From: Diphasiastrum complanatum
Lineage: Eukaryota > Streptophyta > Lycopodiopsida > Lycopodiales > Lycopodiaceae
NCBI GenBank assembly: GCA_029204225.1
Contig: MU832012.1
Location: 1-64,000 of the forward strand
DNA: 64,000 nucleotides
Direction: 5' to 3'
Shown one piece after another: positions 56,426 through 64,000 of this stretch (position 1 is the stretch's first letter; every line of letters starts with the position of its first letter). The notes under the pieces were generated by a model that saw only the letters and a program-made list of their open reading frames with translations, was not told where the DNA came from and ran no database searches. Both the position numbers and the translations under genes were made by a program.

Positions 56426-59400
56426 TTACAAGACGGAATACTTCCCAGGTTGTGCTGAGCCTGGAAGGGATAGGGATGCCGATGTTGATTCTTCAAGTAT
56501 ACGTTTCACCTCGGTTTTGGCTTTTTTCACTGATGTTTCTGATGGTCCCTCAATAAACAAAAAGAGCTTTCGCTCACCTGGGGCTGGAATTTTTCCAGGT
56601 GGGAAAAATTGACCTCTTGTTGTAATAGCTGCACCTGTCCAATCAGTAATTTGACCCAGTGAATCTTTGTGAGTGACCTTCCAGCGCGCATGCTGCGGAA
56701 AATCATTGATTTCAAATTCGGCTTCATAGTGCTCAGGAATGGCTTCTGCCTGAATTTTTGCAAGGCTATGCTGTAAGTTCATCACTGCAACTAAGGCTGA
56801 TGCTCTGGCAGCTCCGTTGTTCATGTCGCCAGCAGGAAAAGCTAAGCCAGGAATGCCAAGAGATTCTATAGAACCTTGAGAAGCAAGGTGTCCTGAGTGA
56901 GCCTTACCAGATGCAGCTTGAGCCATTGCTGCAAGGGCAGCCTGCAGCTGTGGATTTACAGCTGTACTGGAACCTGGAATTCCAGTGGTAGATGCAGCTT
57001 TAGCAGCAGCAGCAACAGCAGCTGCTGCTTGAGCCAAATCTCCTCCAGCCTTGCGGATACCTTCATTATCAGATTCAGAATCAGATTTCTCCTCATCCTC
57101 TTCAAATCCGTACTCTTTAGCCTGGGCTTTCTTAGCAGCTTTTCGAGCCTCGTCTTCCTCTTCATTGAATTTGAACCCACTTCCACCATAGCCACTGCCA
57201 TGTGCCTGTTCACTTCCTTGCTTAACTTTGGCAAGAAATCTATCAGCAAGACTCTTCAAATCTTCTGGAATAGCTTGTTCAGAAAGTTCCAAAGCTTTGA
57301 CCAAATCCGGTGCATATCGTTCTTCTTCTGTAGAAATGAATGTAACAGCAAAGCCTTTTCGTCCAGCTCTTCCAGTACGTCCCACACGATGAACATAATC
57401 TTCATAATGATTGGGTACATCGTAATTTATAACGATCTCCAGATCCTTCACATCAAGGCCTCTAGCTGCAATGCTTGTGGCTACGAGAAGGTTACATACA
57501 TTTGCCTTGAAATCTGCAAGGGTAGACTCTCTGTCAGTCTGGTCCTTGGCCCCGTGTAAAGAAAGGCATGGATAACCTGATTTAAGGAGATCCTTGAAAA
57601 GACCATCACATTTATCCTGAGAATGAACAAAAACAAGAATTTTCCCCTTCTCATACCACTCACCCAAAAGCTCTAATAACCTGAGAAAACGTTCACTATC
57701 AGGTCGTACCTCTACATGCTGAGTTATATCTGTGTTTACGACACTCCGACCTCCAACTTGGATCTCAACCGGCTTATTCAACACCTTGCGAGCTAGAACC
57801 TCTACTTGTCTGGGAAAAGTTGCTGAAAACAGGACTGTTTGTCGATCAGGCCTTGTATTCTGTACGATTCTTGTAATTTGGGGTTCAAAGCCCATATCAA
57901 ACATTCTGTCTGCTTCATCCAAGACAAGATAAGTCACCCGCCTCAAATTTGTGATCTTGCCAGAGCTGGTGCACAGAATATCAATCATCCTGCCAGGTGT
58001 GCATACTACAATTTCGGTGCCCCGTTTTAATTCACTGATTTGCTGAGCTACTCCAGAGCCACCATAGACGGCAACACAGGTCAAAGACATCCCCTTTGAA
58101 AATTTCTTAATGTCACTGTAGATCTGCTGAACCAGCTCTCTTGTTGGAGCCATAATAAGTCCAATGGGTCCATCTCCTGAAGCAAGAGGAGGCTGATCCA
58201 TTATATGCCTAAGCATTGGAAGGACAAATGCCATAGTTTTCCCTGAACCAGTCTTTGCAATACCAATACAGTCTCTGCCACTCATAATGATGGGAAGTGC
58301 CTGAGCTTGAATGGGCATAGGCTTTTCGTACCCTGATTTCTTGATTACGTCCAGAACCTTATTGCCGAGCCCAGTCTGGTTCCACGTTCTGATAGGCTTT
58401 GGCACGTCTTTCCCTCTAACCTTCAACTCAAGCTCCTTGCGACAGACAGCTTCTTCATCTGCAGTTATCCTTAAGATTTCTTTAACTTCTATGTAAAAAT
58501 TCTTACGAAAAGGCATGTAATTTACTTTAGAATGATCGACAAGAGCTAACTTCTCTGCTTTGCTCTTTTTCACCCTCTTCAGAAAGTCATCATCATCTTC
58601 CTCGCCAGCATCCCCTTCCTCATCATCTCCAAAATCATAATCAGACACTGAGTCCTCCTCAGGTATAATACGACCAACAGTTCTTGAAACTTTTTTGGGA
58701 AATTTTCCATTTTTGTCCAAACCCTTCAACTCTTGTGCTCCCTTCATAGGAGCCTTTTGTGGCAAAAGGGATGGAGCTTCAATCACAGGTGCCTCTTCCT
58801 TGAGATTCTCTACTTTCGGGAGCACCATGGCGTTCATGAACGCATCAAGTGGATCCAGCTCTTCTTCATCTTGTTTATCATCCACTATAGCCACATATGC
58901 TCCTACGTAATCAGGTTTAGGGCCAGGAATTTTGTTCACTTTTTTTGTGGCCAGTGAGGGCAGTGGCTCGTCGTTGCCTGCCATCTCCATATCTCCATTT
59001 TCAAGACCCATTATGTCAACGTTTCCTGTGGCGCCATGGGCATTTTCCCCATCTGATTCCTCCCCTTCAAGAGTCCAAGATTTGCCGTTGGTAAGCAGCT
59101 CAGTCTCCTCAACGTTACCCCTTTTCTTCCTCTCCTCTTCATCCTTGGATCGTTTGCGCTCCTGCCACTCTTGCACTCTCCTCCGCCGCTTATCTATTTC
59201 CTCGTCAAGCTTCCTTTGTTCTTCTTCAGCATCCACTGGCTCCATATCTCGTTTAGACTGCTCGGGCTCCTTTTCCTCTCTTCTTGACCTTTTCCGATCC
59301 CCCCGAACTCCATCATCCTCATCTTTTCTGTGTCTCTCGCGTTCTTTGTCTCTTTTTTCCTTTTCACGCTTCTTCTCCTTCTCCCTTTCCTTCTCTCTCT

Positions 59401-59677
59401 CCCTCTCCCTTTCCTGGGCCTTCTCCTTCCTTTCCCTAGCTCTCTCCCTTTCGAAACTCTCCCAATCCCTATCGCTCTGCTCCTTCTCCCTTTCTTTGGC
59501 TTTCTCCTTCTCTCTCTCCTTCTCTCTCTCTTTCTCTCTCTCTTTTTCTCTATCCCTCTCCTTGGACCTAGCCCGCTCCTCCCTGTATCGATCTCGCTCC
59601 CTTCGTTCAATCTCCCCGCCTCTCTCTCGATCGCGCTTGCGCTCTCTTTCCCGATCACGATCCTTCTCCCTCCCCAT
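56426..59677 (-). CDS. RH42: DEAD-box ATP-dependent RNA helicase, RH42/PRP5-like, copy 2
   Basis: An intact, intronless 1083-residue frame, closely similar to copy 1 throughout. It has the same charged N-terminus (1-195), DPLD at 275-278, AKTGSGKT 474-481, DEAD 587-590, SAT 618-620 and HRVGRTGR 763-770, and the same C-terminal domain ending KYSVL. Visible differences cluster in the acidic linker. Copy 2 has SDGENAHGATG where copy 1 has SDDEDGPKDGATG, and NLKEEAPVIEAPS for KLKEEVVEAPS. Indels in the KE/RE repeats also differ, while the core differs by isolated conservative changes such as KVLNKPVEIQ for KVLDRPIEIQ. Homology continues about 95 nt into the 3' flank. The expected role is U2 snRNP/branch-site proofreading in the nucleus; both copies look functional, so redundancy or expression divergence is possible. 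Confidence 0.97.
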   Translation of the reverse strand: MGREKDRDRERERKRDRERGGEIERRERDRYREERARSKERDREKEREKEREKEREKEKAKEREKEQSDRDWESFERERARERKEKAQEREREREKEREKEKKREKEKRDKERERHRKDEDDGVRGDRKRSRREEKEPEQSKRDMEPVDAEEEQRKLDEEIDKRRRRVQEWQERKRSKDEEERKKRGNVEETELLTNGKSWTLEGEESDGENAHGATGNVDIMGLENGDMEMAGNDEPLPSLATKKVNKIPGPKPDYVGAYVAIVDDKQDEEELDPLDAFMNAMVLPKVENLKEEAPVIEAPSLLPQKAPMKGAQELKGLDKNGKFPKKVSRTVGRIIPEEDSVSDYDFGDDEEGDAGEEDDDDFLKRVKKSKAEKLALVDHSKVNYMPFRKNFYIEVKEILRITADEEAVCRKELELKVRGKDVPKPIRTWNQTGLGNKVLDVIKKSGYEKPMPIQAQALPIIMSGRDCIGIAKTGSGKTMAFVLPMLRHIMDQPPLASGDGPIGLIMAPTRELVQQIYSDIKKFSKGMSLTCVAVYGGSGVAQQISELKRGTEIVVCTPGRMIDILCTSSGKITNLRRVTYLVLDEADRMFDMGFEPQITRIVQNTRPDRQTVLFSATFPRQVEVLARKVLNKPVEIQVGGRSVVNTDITQHVEVRPDSERFLRLLELLGEWYEKGKILVFVHSQDKCDGLFKDLLKSGYPCLSLHGAKDQTDRESTLADFKANVCNLLVATSIAARGLDVKDLEIVINYDVPNHYEDYVHRVGRTGRAGRKGFAVTFISTEEERYAPDLVKALELSEQAIPEDLKSLADRFLAKVKQGSEQAHGSGYGGSGFKFNEEEDEARKAAKKAQAKEYGFEEDEEKSDSESDNEGIRKAGGDLAQAAAAVAAAAKAASTTGIPGSSTAVNPQLQAALAAMAQAASGKAHSGHLASQGSIESLGIPGLAFPAGDMNNGAARASALVAVMNLQHSLAKIQAEAIPEHYEAEFEINDFPQHARWKVTHKDSLGQITDWTGAAITTRGQFFPPGKIPAPGERKLFLFIEGPSETSVKKAKTEVKRILEESTSASLSLPGSAQPGKYSVL

Positions 59678-59735
59678 AGCCGCGTTGCTTTGTTTTTGCT
59701 CTCTGCCCTAAATCCGAAAAAACCCTAAACCACAA
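59678..59735 (-). promoter_or_regulatory. 5' region of helicase copy 2 with telo-box
   Basis: AAACCCTAAA at 59720-59729 (+ strand) is a perfect telo-box, common near the start of plant translation and RNA-processing genes. The adjacent GCCCTAAATCCGAAAA resembles the copy 1 sequence at 44727. Apart from this core the two 5' regions have diverged. Confidence 0.55.
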
Positions 59736-59739
59736 AATT

Positions 59740-60106
59740 GTGTGCACCCAATCTGCTGACTGTAAATCTGAAAGCTTCCATACGTGCTGCTGCTGCTGAC
59801 TTCAAAAATTTGCAAGCAGAAAAGCATACATCTGCGAAGCTACAGATTTCTGCAGATTTGCACGCTTTGTGCAAATCTACTAACAAAAGAGCGTATTTAC
59901 AGAGAAAACAAGCACATTAAAAGCATGAAGTAGCCGGATCAAATCAATCAATCAAAGAAAAAAATGCTAAGAGCGATGGTGTCTTCCCAAAGCCCTCCAA
60001 CGATGTGTGACACCCATTTCTATGGCTATGCAGCAGCGTTTTCTTGAATATTTGCATCAGGTACACCGGTTAGTCATAAGACAAATAAAAAGGACAAAAA
60101 AAAACA

Positions 60107-60111
<5 letters not shown>
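59740..60111. other. No gene recognised
   Basis: Upstream region of helicase copy 2. Contains repeated 'GCAGATTT'/'GCAAATCT' words near 59850-59880. No reading frame of note. Confidence 0.3.

Positions 60112-60146
<35 letters not shown>
60112..60146. repeat. (TA)n microsatellite
   Basis: About 17 TA units. Confidence 0.95.
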
Positions 60147-60151
<5 letters not shown>

Positions 60152-60164
60152 GGGCTGAGTGCCC

Positions 60165-60270
60165 GTCGTTGACAGGCAATGGCGGCCGATCTAGGTGACG
60201 GCCGATGATCTGGAAATTCAATATGTTGTTGACGGGTGATGACGACCGATCTAGGTGACGGCCGATAATC
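60165..60270. repeat. Short tandem duplication
   Basis: GACRGGYRATGRCGRCCGAT followed by CTAGGTGACGGCCGAT(G/A)ATCT occurs twice about 60 bp apart (60171 and 60231), GC-rich in an AT-rich setting. Confidence 0.7.
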
Positions 60271-60277
60271 TTGTGAA

Positions 60278-60835
60278 TCTTGGGAAAAATTCGAGTCTTG
60301 GGAAAATTCGAGTCTTCGAAAAATCATCGAGTTCTTTGTAAAAATTCAAGTCTTTGGAAAAATTCGAGTTTTCAGAAAAATTTGAGCCTTTGGAAAAATT
60401 CAAGTCTTTGAGAAAAATTCGAGTCTTTGAAAAACATTCGAGTTTTCGGAAAAAATTCGAGTCTTTTGAAAAAAATCAAGTCTTTAAAAAAAATTCGATC
60501 CTGTGGAAAAAAGAATTCGAATCTTTGGAAAAAATTCGAGTCTTTGGAAAAATTTGAGTTTCCAAAAAAATTCAAGTCCTTGAAAAATTCGGGTCTTTTG
60601 AAAAATTCGAGTCTTTGGAAAAAATTCGAGTCTTTGGAAAATTTTGAGCTTCCGGAAAAATTTGAGTCTTCCGAAAAATTTGAGTTTTTGAAAAAATTCA
60701 AGTCTTTGGAAAAATTTGAGTCATTAAAAATTCGTTCCTTTGGAAAAAAAAATTCTAGTTTTTGGAAAAATTCGAGTCTTTAAAAAATTTGATGCTTCGG
60801 AAAAAAAATTCGAGTCTTTTGAAAAAAAAATTCGA
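60278..60835. repeat. Minisatellite, ~17-20-bp unit
   Basis: About 28-30 degenerate copies of GGAAAAATTCGAGTCTTT, with unit lengths of 16-20 bp. Both strands are open across it (Lys-Phe-Glu-Ser-Leu or Phe-Asn-Ser repeats), which is a consequence of the repeat and not evidence of a gene. Confidence 0.9.
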
Positions 60836-61462
60836 TAACTCGCATAATTCTGATTTTTTGGTATCAAAAAATTACGGATTTTCCAAATCAATCTCGTATC
60901 GAAAATTTCTAATTTTGGATATCGAAAAGTAACGGATTTTTTGAGTCAATACGATATCGAAAAATTCTGAAAAATGCGAGTCGAGTTTCTACTATAAAAA
61001 ATTCGAGCCTTCCCTTTTTTGTGATTTTTTCAAAGATAAGTATAAACAAGTTTTCAAGGGCACCCAATGTCATCGTTGTTAAAAAGAGATTTTCCAACCC
61101 TGGATGGGATTCGATCGAGGCGAAAATTATCCGAACGTGTTTAACCTTGGATCATAAGTTTTTGGTTTTTAGCAGTGAAGAAGGGATGGTGTGTAATTTT
61201 TATGACGACGGGGTGGGCTTAGCTTTAGGTTTGATGGTAGGGGGCATGTGTGCTTACTTTTTAGGCTTAACAGATGACATTTTTGGTTTTTAGAGTTGAC
61301 TAAGGACTCCGGAGGTGTGTGTAGTTTTTAGGGGTTTAAATTTTAGATTGAAATAGCAAGAGGTTATCAAGAGATGGTACATAGAGCAATGATGAAGAGA
61401 GAAATTTTTGGTATGTCTTACTTTTATTGTATGATCTATCTATAATGATTGAGTCAAGAGAG

Positions 61463-61464
<2 letters not shown>
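60836..61464. other. Unassigned
   Basis: A degenerate duplicate of 'TTACGGATTTTCCAAATCAA' and 'CG(T)ATCGAAAA' occurs at about 60880 and 60930. The 90-codon + frame at 61021 shows no family features. Confidence 0.35.

Positions 61465-61507
<43 letters not shown>
61465..61507. repeat. (GA)n microsatellite
   Basis: About 21 GA units; more GA-rich patches follow to 61580. Confidence 0.95.
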
Positions 61508-61510
<3 letters not shown>

Positions 61511-61593
61511 GAGATGTGTGTCACATATCTCGCTTAGAGAGAGAGATGACAGCAAAAGTCCGAGTCAGAGAGAGGCCGAGAGAGTGACTTCGG

Positions 61594-61692
61594 ACATATC
61601 TCGCACATCTCATATCTCAAACAGCTCGCACATCTCGCATATCTAGCATATCTCGCACATACCGCATATCTCGCTTGTTGTGTACATCTCAC
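61594..61692. repeat. Small array of CATATCTCGCACATCTCG-like units
   Basis: Roughly ten 9-bp half-units (CATATCTCG/CACATCTCG) in about 100 bp. Confidence 0.8.
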
Positions 61693-61764
61693 ATTTTTGG
61701 AAGTGTGTGTTCATGTGAGGCAAGGTAGATACAACATAAGAGCAAGAAATAAATACACAGCGGA

Positions 61765-61905
61765 GGAAGAGTAGAACTCCGGCTCTTCTTTTATATAAAA
61801 AATATGTACATCCCAAAATTGCTAAGAGAATTACTGGTACTATCAATCCCGCTATAACACCTTCCCTCGACTGATGAGTTTTCCCGATAAGTATATCGGA
61901 AAAGC
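61765..61905 (-). pseudogene. Candidate membrane-anchor exon
   Basis: After a GTGTGCAG acceptor the frame reads GFSDILIGKTHQSREGVIAG, then the hydrophobic LIVPVILLAILGCTYFLY, then KRR. This is a single transmembrane helix followed by a basic stop-transfer, as in membrane-anchored plant surface proteins or receptor kinases. Its frame then enters the small repeat array. It may be the last exon of the phytocyanin-like gene upstream, but the joins are not proven. Confidence 0.4.
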
Positions 61906-62366
61906 CTGCACACAGAAGACCAAAAAGTAAATATGACAGTGGGCATTCCATCTAAAATTTCTATTTGCACCAGCCGTATACATGAAACTTCTCAAAACAT
62001 CAAACAAGGAGTAGAATGCTTGTAACAAAGACCTTTGAATCTGCCATCAATACATTCATCGTTTGTTTGAAGGCTAGAGCCATACTCTCTACTATTTTAA
62101 ACATTGACAGAAAGTGTGTTTTTCCTCGCTATGATACATTCAAGTGCATTCCATAATGATTACCATATCCCTCGTAGTAGAATATGGTCGTCACTCAATT
62201 GTAAGAAAGACATTTTCACATCTGATTGTAGGAAAGGCACTTACACTCGATCCCCAGAAAGATAGTGACCCATCAATGGGATCAAAATGAATGTTGCAAA
62301 AAGTAAGAAGTCCAAAACATAATAGTTTTTTTTCATACTTTTCACATTTCATTATAGAAAAGTCAA

Positions 62367-63204
62367 TTACACAAGTTGGGTTTCAAAGAATGCATGAAAT
62401 TTTGTGAGAGTACCGAAGAAAAGCCGCCTGTCTGCCACCACATCCTGGTGAGCTGCCAGTGGAGGCGGGTAGATTTGTTGGTGGTATGAAGACCGCATGG
62501 AAGGCACATGGGTTTCTGCCTGTGGTGGCTGCGGCCTCAAATTGGAGGTATGCAGCCCAGAGCTTGGAGGCAGACGAGAGGTCTGCAGATCCAGCAGAGT
62601 ACTCTCAGGGCTCTCGGCGAACAATTGCATCCCAGCAACAGAAGCCTGCGAGGGAACAGCCGCAAGCTGCGCAGACAAAGAGGGCGGAAGCAGCTTCCGA
62701 GCCTGCACTATTCCTGGAACGGAAGCGCTTCTGGAAGCCACAACTCCTGTCTACGCATCCGCCATTGGCATTGCCACATACGGGACACCTCCATGGTTGA
62801 TCTGCGAATGCGGTTGTAGATTTACAATAGGAAAGAGGAGGGGAATTTGCTGCCATAAAGGGGAAGGGATTTGATGATTGAAGGGAAGGAAGGAGAGGGG
62901 GGGGGGGGGCACCTCCAGCGGTGGTTGAGGGTAGTCGGCCAGATCAGGGCATGTGGCTCGTTCGAGGTGGCAGCTGTGGAGGCGTACTGCCATCCCGAAA
63001 CGTAGATAGTGTCAAGATACTTCGCCATCTGCGCAACTTGCATTAGATCGAGCGATCCCAAGGTGCGAGAGCACGCCTTGTTGGCCTGGTGATTCTTGAG
63101 TATGTGCCTAAATTTCGAGATGGCAGAATCCAGAACTTTTAGCAGATTGTTCAAAGCCCCCTCCCCAGCAGTTTCGAGAACAGTGCAGCTACCCAAGGTG
63201 GCCC
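62367..63204 (-). pseudogene. Pro/Ser/Ala-rich coding relic
   Basis: An acceptor-like TACTGTCAG precedes 63204. The first frame has [20 protein letters not shown] and a helical stretch ([20 protein letters not shown]). Another frame runs from 62993 to a stop at 62367 through one internal TAG (about 62742). It is rich in Pro/Leu/Gln/Ala ([37 protein letters not shown]). No domain is recognised. A C/G homopolymer at about 62899-62911 probably causes the frame change. Confidence 0.35.
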
Positions 63205-63329
63205 CTGACAGTAATTCATGGATTTATGCAGTCAATCATCTATGTAATAAATTATAAGACTTGGACCAACATAATCAACTGAAAGCCCACAAGCAATCAA
63301 ATTAAATCAGTGGAATTATCTGGTTTGCA

Positions 63330-63990
63330 AGGAACAAATGGAATCCAGGATCTGAGTATAGGCATCACCAAAAGCTTCATTGGCCCATTTATACAGTGGA
63401 AACCCGCATCACATGCGAAAAAGTTTGGCCTGAGTTCTGACAGGATAAACTCAAAGCCTTCCTCTCCTTGAGAGCTGTCAGCTACTTCGTATGAATCGTT
63501 GAAATCACAGTTTAGAAAGTGGTCAAAGTCTTTGAGCAAGTGCACGTTGTGGTAAATTGTAAAGTTTCCCAAGAGCTATTTTTCTAGTAGAATACTGCCA
63601 TCGAAGATAACATCATCATCTATTGTCAGAGAGCTACTTTATAAGTAATACCAATTCATAAAAAATTCAAGTTTCAGGAAGCAGTATTGCTGAGACTTTT
63701 GAGGATGCATATGTGTGAATTGATGCTAATAAGTTCTGTAAACAGCTAATTGAGTTGGGAGATTTACCGAGGGAATCGCCCATGTAGAAGGTGTTGTATT
63801 CATTGCCCACTCTGTGTAGTTGACTCCATACTTCCAACCAAATTCTCCTCCAACTTTGATCTCTGTCAAGGGTAGGCTGCCATGGCTGATAGAAGATGAT
63901 CACGATAATGATCAGCGCACTTGTAGATGCACACAGCCTCACGGCCAGCCATCGAGCACCCAGCAGGATCAGAGAGACCCGATCGAAAGA
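63330..63990 (-). pseudogene. Phytocyanin (plastocyanin-like) gene relic
   Basis: Exon 1 (about 63990-63770) gives a signal-peptide-like LCASTSALIIIVIIF and then VGGEFGWKYGVNYTEWA in another frame, and FYMGDSL before a GT donor. This is the usual phytocyanin start and intron position. Exon 2 (about 63575-63350) has FTIYHNVHLLKDFDHF, CDFNDSYEVADSSQGEEG and FFACDAGFHCINGPMKLLV. Copper ligands His, Cys (C-x4-H), His and Met are recognisable, with one extra Pro before the Met. Two frame changes in exon 1 indicate a pseudogene or sequence errors. Phytocyanins are secreted or membrane-anchored blue-copper proteins of the plant cell surface. Confidence 0.6.
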
Positions 63991-64000
63991 AAGATAGAGA

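Noticed and set aside
60354-60783. Lys/Phe/Glu-rich frames on + and Asn/Phe/Ser-rich frame on -
   Set aside because: Both are translations of the same short tandem repeat.
60278-60835. Possible CRISPR-like array
   Set aside because: Units of 16-20 bp are contiguous without unique spacers, and the context is a plant nuclear genome.
61021-61293. 90-codon + frame
   Set aside because: No family features, no promoter or splice context, and flanking degenerate repeats.

Overview
This window looks like a repeat-rich nuclear region of a land plant. The evidence is two intact plant-type PRP5/RH42 DEAD-box helicase genes, a phytocyanin-like coding relic, plant-style splice sites, AT-rich spacer DNA, and dense, old, mutually nested LTR retrotransposons primed by initiator tRNA-Met (TGGTATCAGAGC sites). 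I cannot name the species. A relic of an N4/N6-type DNA methyltransferase would fit a non-angiosperm plant such as a fern or lycophyte, but that is only a suggestion.

1-16 kb: a graveyard of retroelement pieces. From left to right these are Ty3-gypsy gag and Ty1-copia gag relics (+), a decayed proline-rich/coiled-coil reading frame (-), a frameshifted Ty3-gypsy pol (-), a ~150-bp degenerate tandem array, a polyprotein relic with two consecutive aspartic-protease domains (-), and a gypsy gag (-). The gag is followed by two related LTR-like arms in inverted orientation.

16-23.4 kb: a copia RNase H end with its LTR (+) truncates a longer copia element (-). A gypsy protease/linker relic (-) follows.

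23.4-37.2 kb: a hAT-type transposase-like gene (-) whose splice sites can still be read is split by two copia elements sitting in its introns. These are a + element at 24.38-30.25 kb and a - element at 30.82-33.91 kb. A third copia (+, 35.1-37.15 kb) lies just upstream. The - element lacks RT/RNase H and its + relative lacks protease/integrase, so the two have complementary losses.

41.3-59.7 kb: a tandem pair of single-exon RH42/PRP5-like helicases (1087 and 1083 aa, -), start codons 15.0 kb apart. Between them lie a gypsy relic, a copia fragment, an array of nested palindromes, another gutted copia, the methyltransferase relic, gypsy RNase H and integrase pieces, and an unidentified decayed coding stretch.

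59.7-64 kb: microsatellites, a ~17-20-bp minisatellite, and on the - strand a decayed phytocyanin-like gene with a downstream proline-rich frame and a membrane-spanning exon.

The only genes that look functional are the two helicases, expected to act in pre-mRNA branch-site recognition. No RNA gene, CRISPR array or defence system was recognised. All exon limits and family assignments were read by eye; no alignment or search was run.
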